Positions 27,688 to 35,427 of a stretch of DNA of 64,000 nucleotides are shown piece after piece (the stretch's first letter is position 1; every line of letters starts with the position of its first letter). The DNA is from Sphingomonas mucosissima (GTDB lineage: Bacteria; Pseudomonadota; Alphaproteobacteria; Sphingomonadales; Sphingomonadaceae), in contig NZ_NBBJ01000006.1 of assembly GCF_002197665.1 (NCBI RefSeq), positions 151,635 through 215,634 on the forward strand, read 5' to 3'. A program made the position numbers and the translations under genes. Under the pieces are notes generated by a model. That model made no database searches. It saw only the letters and a program-made list of their open reading frames with translations, and was not told the origin of the DNA.

Positions 27688-28367
27688 TGCGCACCTCCCG
27701 AGTTGAAGGCCCGCCATTGCGGCGGCGCGTGCGCAACGACGCGAAAGCCGTGCCGGGCATGGCCCGTGCCGCAATATTCGGCGCAGATCCCGAGATAGGT
27801 GCCCGGCGCCGATGCCTCGATCGTCAGCCGGTTCACGTGACCCGGCACCGCATCCATCTTTCCACCAAGACGTGGCACCCAGAAGCTGTGGATCACGTCC
27901 GTCGTGGTGATGGCAACGGTCACCGGCTCTCCTGCGGGGATATGTAAAATGCCGTCGGTCGGTGCGGCGCCGGTGGGGTAGGAGAAGCGCCAACGATATT
28001 GGCTCGCCTCTGCCGTGACCTCCAAGGCATCGGTGCGCGCGGGGATCGAGCGCTCGCCCAAGACGATGCCGGCGACGAGCAGCGCGGTCAGAACCGTCAG
28101 CGGAAACACGATGCCGCCACCGATGAGCCACAGGCGCTCGGAGCTTTGACGGGGCGGGCGGAAGGAAAGCGCGAGCAGCCCCAGCACGAGAGCCAGGATC
28201 GCGGCTGCCCCTGCCAGCATGATCCACCAGAGCTGCGCAATCGCGGCGGCCGAGGGGCCAGCGGGGTCGAGCGTCGACATCGGGCCGCTGCAGCCGGCGG
28301 CGGTGAGTGCCATGACCAGCGCCGCAGGGGGTGTCAGTGCCGCGGTGTAGTGACTAGAGTGGGGCAC
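27684..28367 (-). CDS. coxB: cytochrome c oxidase subunit II (CuA protein) with a Met-to-His ligand change
   Basis: Starting at GTG 28367 the protein has 227 residues with a lipoprotein-like signal (VMALTAAGC) and two membrane helices. The cupredoxin part has SQYRWRFSYP, VIHSFWVPRLGGKMDAVPG and the CuA loop GICAEYCGTGHARHGF. The loop gives ligands Cys195, Cys199, His203 and Glu197, but the usual methionine is His206. No cytochrome c domain is attached. An ATG at 28313 would cut the signal and is unlikely. The start codon abuts that of the divergent gene at 28368. Confidence 0.88.
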   Translation of the reverse strand: MPHSSHYTAALTPPAALVMALTAAGCSGPMSTLDPAGPSAAAIAQLWWIMLAGAAAILALVLGLLALSFRPPRQSSERLWLIGGGIVFPLTVLTALLVAGIVLGERSIPARTDALEVTAEASQYRWRFSYPTGAAPTDGILHIPAGEPVTVAITTTDVIHSFWVPRLGGKMDAVPGHVNRLTIEASAPGTYLGICAEYCGTGHARHGFRVVAHAPPQWRAFNSGGAQ

Positions 28368-28883
28368 ATGGCCGACAAAGACACGACGTCCGAAGCGCAG
28401 CTGGTGGATCCGATCAGCGCCAATCCGCACTTTCACCGGTCTGAATCGAAGATCGCCATTGCCGGGCACCCGATCCACGCGATGCTGGTCGCCTTTCCGA
28501 TCGCGATGAGCGTGTGCACCTTGGGCGCCGACATATTCTACTGGTGGACGGGCGATGCGTTCTGGGCGCGTGCCGCGCTTTGGGCGATCGGCATGGCATT
28601 CCTGATGGGCGTGCTGGCCGGCATTTCCGGCACCGTGGAACTGCTGCTGGTGCCCGGCATCCGGGCGCGCTCCGCCAGTTGGACGCATTTCATCATCGCG
28701 GTGATGCTGCTGTCGCTGCTGGGGGCGAATTGGGGATACCGCCTCGGCGGATATGAGCAGGCGGTGCTGCCGCTCGGCATTCTCATGTCGCTGCTGGGCG
28801 TCGGCTTCACGGGTTTCACCGGCTGGCACGGGGGAAAGCTGGTCTTCGACTATCAATTGGGGACCTCGTCCAGCGGCAAATGA
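28368..28883 (+). CDS. DUF2231 membrane protein
   Basis: Starting at ATG 28368 the protein has 171 residues and four membrane helices. The DUF2231 hallmark is IAGHPIHAMLVAFPIAMSV, followed by GISGTVELLLVP and FTGWHGGKLVFDY. Family members often sit beside haem or cytochrome genes and may bind haem, but the role is unknown. It runs against the oxidase genes on both sides; its end overlaps the convergent CopD-type gene by about 30 bp. Confidence 0.85.
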   Translation: MADKDTTSEAQLVDPISANPHFHRSESKIAIAGHPIHAMLVAFPIAMSVCTLGADIFYWWTGDAFWARAALWAIGMAFLMGVLAGISGTVELLLVPGIRARSASWTHFIIAVMLLSLLGANWGYRLGGYEQAVLPLGILMSLLGVGFTGFTGWHGGKLVFDYQLGTSSSGK

Positions 28884-29347
28884 CGGCCGATCGGCTGGTG
28901 CAGCAGCTCGGGCAGGTGCTGCGCATCCAACGGCGGCTTCATCAGCACGAGTGACAGGATACCGAGGATCAGCACGCCCAGCGCGATCATGATCGGCCAG
29001 GCGGGCGGGGCGGGCTGCTCGCCCGCCTCTTCGCCCATCTTCAACACGACATGGCCGACATAGGCGTGAAGCGCGACGAGCAGCGCGACCAGCGCCAGCT
29101 TGGCGAACAGCCACGGCACGAACATTCCGCGAAGAAAGATCAGCGGCGTTCCCGCAGCAATCGCGATGACCGCCGCCGGCGTGACGAGACGCGTGTAGCT
29201 GTAATGGGTGAACTTGCGGATGCGGGCGTAGCGGAACTGATGCTCACCCTCCTCATGCCGGGCGAGCATCAGCGGGAGCGATAGCAACCCCGCCATCCAC
29301 AGGAGCAGCGCAATGATATGCAGCGCCTTCAGGATGGTGATCGTCAT
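28853..29347 (-). CDS. CopD/HemJ-type membrane protein
   Basis: This 164-residue, four-helix protein begins MTITILKALHIIALLLWMAG and has FVPWLFAKLALVALLVALHAYVGHV. This matches the CopD/HemJ (UPF0093) fold, whose conserved histidines in the first and third helices bind haem. The start overlaps the CtaG stop (ATGA). In an oxidase cluster it is likely to help in haem or copper handling; HemJ function (protoporphyrinogen oxidation) is possible but not shown. Confidence 0.75.
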   Translation of the reverse strand: MTITILKALHIIALLLWMAGLLSLPLMLARHEEGEHQFRYARIRKFTHYSYTRLVTPAAVIAIAAGTPLIFLRGMFVPWLFAKLALVALLVALHAYVGHVVLKMGEEAGEQPAPPAWPIMIALGVLILGILSLVLMKPPLDAQHLPELLHQPIGRHLPLDEVPN

Positions 29348-30075
29348 GCCAGCGACAGATCCCGGCGCCAGGCGCGGCGCGCTACCAGGGCGCCCGCCAG
29401 GAAATAGGGCAGCATGGCCGGCACCCACATGATGAGGCCGGCGAGTTGCTGATCCTCCTGCGGCGAAAAGCCGAACGGCGCGGTGGTGCCGAAATGCGCG
29501 GCATAGAAGGGTGCGGGCGCAAAGGTGAGGATAGCGCCGAGCAAGCCCATCTGCGCCATGGCGGCGAGGATCGTGAGCAGCGCGGTCACCGGCTCGGCCG
29601 ATGGGCGCAGGACCCGGTGCCAAAACCAGATGGCGCTGCCGAGCAGGCTTGCCTGCATCGCCCAATATACGCTGTCGCTCGACAGCGCCGATGCATAAGC
29701 AGGCGGCCAGTGCCAGAACCACAGAATTGCCGCGGCGGCGAGCAGCGCGGGGAGCGGCGAGCCCGCCGGGTGTTTCTCTGCGCGGAAAGCGGCGGCGAGC
29801 AGCGGCGCGGCGGTCAATATGAGCAGGATGTGGTGCACCGTTCGTGCGGCGAACAACGCGTTGGTGAGCGCGCAGAGCGGTGAGACAAAGGCGGCCAGCA
29901 GCACGCCGACCCCTAGCATCGCCGACCGGCGCGCGGGCGGTGCGCCGGCCGTCATGCGCCAGAGGACTATGCCGGCGGCTGCGATGCCGAGGAGCAGGAC
30001 GGGATCAAGGTTCCAGCGGAGCCACAGGTCGCCGGGCAGCGGCGGCGTCCCACAGTAACTGCTCGGTGGCATCAT
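29344..30075 (-). CDS. ctaG: CtaG (Caa3_CtaG family) cytochrome oxidase assembly protein
   Basis: A 243-residue protein with about six helices. The Caa3_CtaG pattern is seen in WNLDPVLLLGIAAAGIVLW, SPLCALTNALFAARTVHHILLI, LWFWHWPPAYASAL and GLIMWVPAMLPYF. The His-rich parts are thought to help in copper insertion into caa3-type oxidases. It overlaps the GH15 gene upstream (stop 30072, start 30075) and the CopD-type gene downstream, so all are translationally coupled. Confidence 0.88.
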   Translation of the reverse strand: MMPPSSYCGTPPLPGDLWLRWNLDPVLLLGIAAAGIVLWRMTAGAPPARRSAMLGVGVLLAAFVSPLCALTNALFAARTVHHILLILTAAPLLAAAFRAEKHPAGSPLPALLAAAAILWFWHWPPAYASALSSDSVYWAMQASLLGSAIWFWHRVLRPSAEPVTALLTILAAMAQMGLLGAILTFAPAPFYAAHFGTTAPFGFSPQEDQQLAGLIMWVPAMLPYFLAGALVARRAWRRDLSLA

Positions 30076-31895
30076 AGCGGATGGCCCGACAAGGTTGAGG
30101 CTGCCTGGATCACCGCGAGATGGGTGAGCCCCTGCGGCAGATTGCCGAGAAAAGCGTCGGTCTCCGGATCGATCATTTCCGCATAGATGCCGGTGCCATG
30201 GTCGAGCCGCGCGATCGCCGTGTCGAACTGGCGCCGCGCCTCCTCCTCATGACCAAGCAGTGCCTTTGCCTCGATGATCCAGAATGTGCAGGCGAGGAAG
30301 CACGCCTCTTCGCGCGCTACCCCGCTGTAGCGATAGTGGAACGGGCCAGCGCCAAGATCGCGGTCCAGCGCGCGAATGGTCTTTTCCATGCGGCCGTCGG
30401 CGCCGAAGCGGAAACGGACGGCGAGCGCGATCGATGCGTCGAGCATGTCACTCCCGGGAAAGGCGAGATACGTTTGCCGCTCTTCCGACCAGCAATGCTC
30501 GTCAATCCACGTCGCCACGCGATCGCGTTCGCGTGCCCAGCGATCGCGCCATGTGGCGGGGATGTGCCCGTTGTCGGCCAGTTCGACGGCGCGGGCCAAT
30601 GCCTGCCAGCAGCTGATCTTTGAATTGGTGTAATGCTGTTCCTCCGGCAGCTCCCAGATGCCGCTGTCCATTTGCCGCCAATGATCCGCGCACCGGGTGG
30701 CGAGCTGCGCCAGCATGTCCGCGGACCGGTGATCGAGGATGTTGCCGCACTCGACGAAGCGTTCGGCGGTCTCGAAAATGTCGCCGTAGACAGCATGCTG
30801 GTGCTGGCAGGAGGCGACATTGCCGATCCTGACGGGCCGGCTGTTGCGCCAGCCTGGCACATCGATCTCAGTCTCGTCGGGCACGAGATGCCCGTCGAGT
30901 TTGTACATCACGTGCGGCCCATGCTCGCACAACCGATGCATCAGCCAGGTGAGCGCCGCCTTGGCCTCCGCTTCCGCGCCGATGCGCAAAAAGGCCTTGA
31001 TGGTGTAGCCCGCGTCCCTGATCCAGGCGTAGCGATAGTCCCAGTTCTTTGGGCCGCCGACGCCCTCGGGCAGGGACGTCGTCGCTGCGGCCGCGATGGC
31101 GCCGGTCGGCGAATAGAGCAGCAGCTTGAGGGCGAGCGCGTTGCGTAAAACAAGGTCGCGATATGGGCCGTCGTGATGCAGGCGCCGCGACCATTCGCGC
31201 CATTCCTCGTGCGATACGTCGATGCGCTGATCGATAGCGGCAATGTCGGGGAGCACCAGCGGCTCGTTCTCACCGGCGACGATCGCTAGGGTTTCGCGGG
31301 TGCCGGGCTCGACGGTGAAGCTGCCCTCCGTCTCGCCGTCCTCCTCCCGCGTGATCGTGACGCCGGCGCTGCGGCGAAGGCAGCCCGCGAGCGCGCCGGC
31401 GTGAAACAGCACGCCATGCGCCGTATGGGTCAGATACGGCGACACCGTTTCGGCCCTTGTCCCGATACGCAGCAGAAAGCGGAAGCGAACAATGCCCCGG
31501 CGTCCCTCGACACGCCGCGCGAGTTCGCACCAGGGAAGACGCCCGGCCGTGTTGCTGTTGAGCGATTCCACCAAGGCGGCCTCGCCATCGGCGGCGGTGA
31601 AGATGGTCTCGTGGACATTGCTGCCGGGCAGATAGCGCTGCGTGACGGTGAAGGGGCCGTCCGGCGCGATAATGAAGCAGCCGCCCTTTTCCGGGGAGAG
31701 CAGCCGATCGAACAGCGGCGGGGAATCGAGGTTCGGTGCGCACCACCAGTCGATCGATCCGTCCGCGCCCGAAAGCGCGACCGAGCGGCCGTCGCCGAGT
31801 GCTGCATAATCTTCCAGTGGCAGAAAGCCGTCGGTGCGCTGACCCCTTTGCCGTGCTTCCGTGCGGCTTGCGGTCGGCGCCTCGCCCGCCTTCAT
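30072..31895 (-). CDS. glycoside hydrolase family 15 (glucoamylase/trehalase-like)
   Basis: The start is ATG 31895, overlapping the SDR stop as ATGA. The 607 residues contain an N-terminal domain (LPLEDYAALGDGRSVALSGADGSIDWWC) and an (alpha/alpha)6 barrel. Within it are GGPKNWDYRYAWIRDAGYT, MDSGIWELPEEQHYTNSK (general acid region) and a C-terminal GNLPQGLTHLAV. Bacterial members of this type cleave alpha-1,4-glucans or trehalose. No signal peptide is visible, so it is probably cytoplasmic. Its place inside an oxidase-assembly operon is unexpected. Confidence 0.9.
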   Translation of the reverse strand: MKAGEAPTASRTEARQRGQRTDGFLPLEDYAALGDGRSVALSGADGSIDWWCAPNLDSPPLFDRLLSPEKGGCFIIAPDGPFTVTQRYLPGSNVHETIFTAADGEAALVESLNSNTAGRLPWCELARRVEGRRGIVRFRFLLRIGTRAETVSPYLTHTAHGVLFHAGALAGCLRRSAGVTITREEDGETEGSFTVEPGTRETLAIVAGENEPLVLPDIAAIDQRIDVSHEEWREWSRRLHHDGPYRDLVLRNALALKLLLYSPTGAIAAAATTSLPEGVGGPKNWDYRYAWIRDAGYTIKAFLRIGAEAEAKAALTWLMHRLCEHGPHVMYKLDGHLVPDETEIDVPGWRNSRPVRIGNVASCQHQHAVYGDIFETAERFVECGNILDHRSADMLAQLATRCADHWRQMDSGIWELPEEQHYTNSKISCWQALARAVELADNGHIPATWRDRWARERDRVATWIDEHCWSEERQTYLAFPGSDMLDASIALAVRFRFGADGRMEKTIRALDRDLGAGPFHYRYSGVAREEACFLACTFWIIEAKALLGHEEEARRQFDTAIARLDHGTGIYAEMIDPETDAFLGNLPQGLTHLAVIQAASTLSGHPL

Positions 31896-32896
31896 GCGCG
31901 CCCTCGCACGATGTTGGCGAGCGATCGGGTGCCGAGCAGCGCGAGGATCCCGCCGGCTGTGCCGAGCGTGATCTTCAGTGCCGTGCGATTGCGGCTGGTG
32001 ACGATGCGGCCCGTCGCGGAGGTGACATCGGCCTGCCACGGCCCGTCAATCTGGGCGGGCGCCGGGACGGGCTCAAACAGGTTGCCGAGACGATCGGGAA
32101 CCGGTTCACCCATCTGATCCTCCTCGAACCCGCTTGCCATCTGGTCGGCAAGGCCCGGTGCGGCGGCCTGGCCCACACCCATGCCGAAGGTGCGGAGCCC
32201 GACCCAAAGCTCACGGGTCGGAGACTCGACAGCGCGAAGCACCGCCTGCGCACAGACGCGCGGATCATAGACCGGGGGCGGGGCGAGCTGCTTTCTGCCG
32301 CTGCGATTGCGCGACCAGCTGAATTGCGGCGTGTTGACCGCCGGCAGGTAAATGACGGTCAGTGTGACCTTCGACTCTTCTGCGATCAGCTCCGCGCGCA
32401 GGGAGTCGGTAAAGCCGGAAACCGCGAACTTCGCTGCGCAATATGCTGCCTGCATCGGAACGCCGCGGAAGCCCAGGATCGAGGAGATCTGGATGATCGC
32501 GCCTCGCCCGCGAGGTTTCATGTGCCGCAGCGCGGCGAGCGTTCCGTGGACCTGCCCAAGATAGGTGGTCGCGGTGACGCGTGCATATTCCTCCGCCGTC
32601 ACCTCGTCTGCGCGCGCGATGACGGTGGACATCGCGTTATTTACCCAAGCCTCGATCGGACCCAGCTCGCGCTCGATTAGATCGGCGGCGGCATCGACGG
32701 CGGCGGCATCGGCCACATCGGCCGGTACGGCAAGCGCGCGCGCGCCGCTTGCGCGAACCAGCGCAGCCGCTTCCTCCAGGCGGGCAGGGTCGCGCGCGAT
32801 AATCGCCACCGACCAGCCGGCGCGACCCAGCGCCTCAGCCGTTGCGAGCCCGATACCGGCGCTACCGCCGGTTACTACTGCCACCTTCTCTACCAT
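31892..32896 (-). CDS. short-chain dehydrogenase/reductase with C-terminal membrane segment
   Basis: The start is set at ATG 32896 (MVEKVAVVTGG); a longer frame exists upstream without support. The 334-residue protein has TGGSAGIG (9-16), NNAMS (86-90) and the catalytic Tyr152/Lys156 pair in AAYCAAKFAVSG. After about 255 it carries a tail ending in a hydrophobic segment (GTAGGILALLGTRSLA). Long SDRs of this kind occur next to GH15 genes in many proteobacteria. The substrate is unknown. It is the first gene of the run SDR - GH15 - ctaG - copD. Confidence 0.88.
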   Translation of the reverse strand: MVEKVAVVTGGSAGIGLATAEALGRAGWSVAIIARDPARLEEAAALVRASGARALAVPADVADAAAVDAAADLIERELGPIEAWVNNAMSTVIARADEVTAEEYARVTATTYLGQVHGTLAALRHMKPRGRGAIIQISSILGFRGVPMQAAYCAAKFAVSGFTDSLRAELIAEESKVTLTVIYLPAVNTPQFSWSRNRSGRKQLAPPPVYDPRVCAQAVLRAVESPTRELWVGLRTFGMGVGQAAAPGLADQMASGFEEDQMGEPVPDRLGNLFEPVPAPAQIDGPWQADVTSATGRIVTSRNRTALKITLGTAGGILALLGTRSLANIVRGRA

Positions 32897-33044
32897 GCGC
32901 GCTCCTTGATCCGTGCCTATCCCATGGGGACAATGAACGGTGCGACATTTTGTGTCTTCAAGGACGCAAGGTGCGCGGCCGGGGCCGCGTTTCACGCGTA
33001 TTCGTGGCCGAATGCCCGCCCCGTGAAGCGGGCCGCAGGCGCCG

Positions 33045-33920
33045 TCAGCCCGGCCGCCATTCGCTCAAGGTGCCACCTTCCGCGTCCTCATAGGCGACGC
33101 GGTCGAGCTGGACGGCAATGATGCAGACGGGCCGCTGATCCGGTCCCGGCGCGCGGCATTCGACCGCGCGGCGGCTGGGGAAGGACGAGACCCTGCCCTC
33201 CAGGAGCATGCGGAAGCCCTGTTTGGGGGCGGGCAGGGGATCATCGCCGGCCGACCTGATCACATATTCGTAGGCACGACCGTTTCGGCGGCCCAAGCGT
33301 GAACCGCCCGCGTCGAACACGGCAGCGATACCCAGCGTTTGCGCCGACGCGGCCGGTACGTCGGTTTGGAGGGGGTCAGCCTTGATAGACGGGCATGTCT
33401 CGGCAAGCGACCAAGGGCGCGGGATCCAGAACCCTTCCACGGCTTCCCACTCCGCACTGCCAGCATTGCCGAGCGTTGCGGACCTGGTCCAGTCCCCCGG
33501 CATCATCCGCAGCCGGATCGTCTTCTGATCCGCGCCCCACGCCCATGAGGCGAGGCCGTCGGAAACCTGCTCGGGTGACGCGTTCGGCGCCGGCCCCTTG
33601 CATCCGAAGGGCAGCCGGACCGCGAAGTTGCGGCCCACCAAGGGATCAGGCGATGCCAGCTCCTCACCCCCGGCATAGGCGGATGCGGCCTGGTTGGCCG
33701 CAGCGATGAGATCGCTTCGGGTCAGCGCGGGCGAGGGTGCCGAAATCGCGGGCGCGGCGGGGGTGGGGGATGGCCGCGCCGTCTCGCTCTGTGCATTCGT
33801 CGTGACCGGATCGGGTGCGCGCCGATCGCATCCGCCCAGTGTCGATGCCGCAAGCGACAGAGTGGCGGCTATTGCTGCCCAAGAGGCGCGGGCGCTGGCG
33901 TCGACATAGTGGCTGAACAT
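33045..33920 (-). CDS. hypothetical lipoprotein
   Basis: From ATG 33920 the protein has 291 residues with signal AIAATLSLAASTLGGC, a lipobox cysteine at about 31 and a Pro/Ala/Thr-rich linker (about 35-75). The folded part starts near TRSDLIAAANQAASAYAGG. It contains two cysteine-bearing blocks (RLPFGCKGP, AETCPSIK; AVECRAPGPDQRPVCIIAVQLDRV). I do not recognise the family. It is divergent from the SLC13 permease gene with about 90 bp between starts. Confidence 0.75.
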   Translation of the reverse strand: MFSHYVDASARASWAAIAATLSLAASTLGGCDRRAPDPVTTNAQSETARPSPTPAAPAISAPSPALTRSDLIAAANQAASAYAGGEELASPDPLVGRNFAVRLPFGCKGPAPNASPEQVSDGLASWAWGADQKTIRLRMMPGDWTRSATLGNAGSAEWEAVEGFWIPRPWSLAETCPSIKADPLQTDVPAASAQTLGIAAVFDAGGSRLGRRNGRAYEYVIRSAGDDPLPAPKQGFRMLLEGRVSSFPSRRAVECRAPGPDQRPVCIIAVQLDRVAYEDAEGGTLSEWRPG

Positions 33921-34009
33921 ATCGTTACGGTAGCACCAGCACAGGCGTAATGGGAGCGCCGGGTGGAGCAACGCTTGACGCAGCGGTGCCATCAGGCTTT
34001 GCCGGGCCC

Positions 34010-35311
34010 ATGAGCTTCAACCAAATCGCGGCGCTGGTCGTCCTTGTCGTGGTTGTGGGTGTGCTGATCCACGGCAAGGTTCGGGCGGAAGTTGCAGCAC
34101 TCAGCGCTGCCGCCACGCTGATGCTGTTGGGCGTCATCCGTCCCGTGGAGGTGCAAGCGGCGTTCGCCAGCCCGGCGATCATTGCGCTCGCGTGCCTGTT
34201 CATCATTGCTTATGCCATTGAACTGTCCGGGCTGCTCGCCGTGCTCATTCGCCGTGCGACCAGAATGTGCGCTCGGCTGGGAAGCGCCGGCTTATGGCTC
34301 GTCCTTGTGCTGTGCGGTGCGGGATCGGCCTTTCTCAACAACACGCCGATCGTCGTGCTTGCCGCTCCGGTGGTGAAGGACGTCGCAACATCGCTCGGCT
34401 TGTCGCCCAAGCGCTTCCTGATCCCGCTTAGCTACATCACGATCATGGGCGGCGCCTGCACCCTGATTGGATCGTCCACCAATCTGCTGGTCAACGACAT
34501 GGCAAGGAACGCGGGGCAGCCGGTATTCGGGTTGTTCGAGATCACGCCAGTCGGGCTGGTCGTCGCTGCGGCCGGCGGCCTTTACCTTTTCCTGATCGGT
34601 GGCCGAATTCTCGCCAATGCCGCTGGCGACGCGCCGCCGGAGACTCGCGATTTGCAAGGGCAGACGGGCGACGGCACGCTGGGCAATGCCGAGCTATTTG
34701 CCGTCGAAAAGCCCTTCGACACCAAGAAGGCGGTCATTTCGCTCGGCGTCTTCCTGATGGTGGTCCTTGCCGCGGCGGTGGGCGTCACCTCGATCGCGGC
34801 CGGCGCCTTTGCCGGTGCGGTGCTCCTGATCCTGCTCAAGGTCATCAGCCCGGAGGAGGCCTATGCCGGTTTGCGCCCGGAGGTGCTGCTCCTGATCGCC
34901 GGCATGGTCGTCGTCGGGCTCGCGATCGAAGTGACGGGGCTGGCCGCAACCGGAACGGCGCTGCTCATCGATCTGATCAGACCCTTTGGGCCGCTGTTCG
35001 CACTTGCCGCGCTTTATGGCGTCACGCTGTTCGCGACGGAGTTCCTGTCCAACGCCGCCGTGGCGGTGCTGATCACCCCAGTTGCCGTTGCCTTGGCGGA
35101 GAGCCTTGGGGTTGCGCCCCGGCCGTTCCTGATTGCCGTGATGATGGCTGCGAGCGCTGCCTTCGCGACCCCGTTCGGCTATCAAACCAACGTGCTTGTC
35201 TTTCAAGCCGGCGGGTACCGGTACATGGATTATGTCAGGGTCGGGGTTCCGCTGAACATCGTCACGTGGATCGCTGGGGTGATCGCCATTCCGATCTTCT
35301 TTCCGTTCTGA
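34010..35311 (+). CDS. SLC13/DASS family permease
   Basis: I take ATG 34010 (MSFNQIAALVVL) as start, giving 433 residues; ATG 33950 adds 20 residues of low similarity. The protein has about eleven helices and both copies of the carboxylate-binding SNT-type motif region: AFLNNTPIVVL and LIGSSTNLLVND in the first half, FLSNAAVAVLI and PFGYQTNVLV in the second. Members carry sulfate, phosphate-like or dicarboxylate anions with sodium or protons. The two TrkA-C domains often inserted in the middle are replaced here by a loop of about 40 residues. Confidence 0.88.
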   Translation: MSFNQIAALVVLVVVVGVLIHGKVRAEVAALSAAATLMLLGVIRPVEVQAAFASPAIIALACLFIIAYAIELSGLLAVLIRRATRMCARLGSAGLWLVLVLCGAGSAFLNNTPIVVLAAPVVKDVATSLGLSPKRFLIPLSYITIMGGACTLIGSSTNLLVNDMARNAGQPVFGLFEITPVGLVVAAAGGLYLFLIGGRILANAAGDAPPETRDLQGQTGDGTLGNAELFAVEKPFDTKKAVISLGVFLMVVLAAAVGVTSIAAGAFAGAVLLILLKVISPEEAYAGLRPEVLLLIAGMVVVGLAIEVTGLAATGTALLIDLIRPFGPLFALAALYGVTLFATEFLSNAAVAVLITPVAVALAESLGVAPRPFLIAVMMAASAAFATPFGYQTNVLVFQAGGYRYMDYVRVGVPLNIVTWIAGVIAIPIFFPF

Positions 35312-35366
35312 CCTTTTCTGTCGGGCGGTAGCGCAGCCGCGCCCTGGCGCACGACAACACAAAAAA

Positions 35367-35388
35367 AGAGGAGGCATATGCCTCCTCT
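35367..35388 (-). terminator. rho-independent terminator of the chemoreceptor gene
   Basis: A perfect 22-bp palindrome with arms AGAGGAGGCAT and ATGCCTCCTCT is followed, on the complement strand, by seven T residues (35367-35361). It lies 40 bp after the stop of the chemoreceptor gene and faces the convergent permease gene. Confidence 0.9.
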
Positions 35389-35427
35389 CGAGTTTCGCTT
35401 GCTTAGCTGATCACCGGAAGGCGCGGT

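Noticed and set aside
25408..27798. Long plus-strand frames opposite the oxidase subunit I gene
   Set aside because: Low-complexity Arg/His/Gln/Gly translations opposite a gene with all catalytic residues; not coding.
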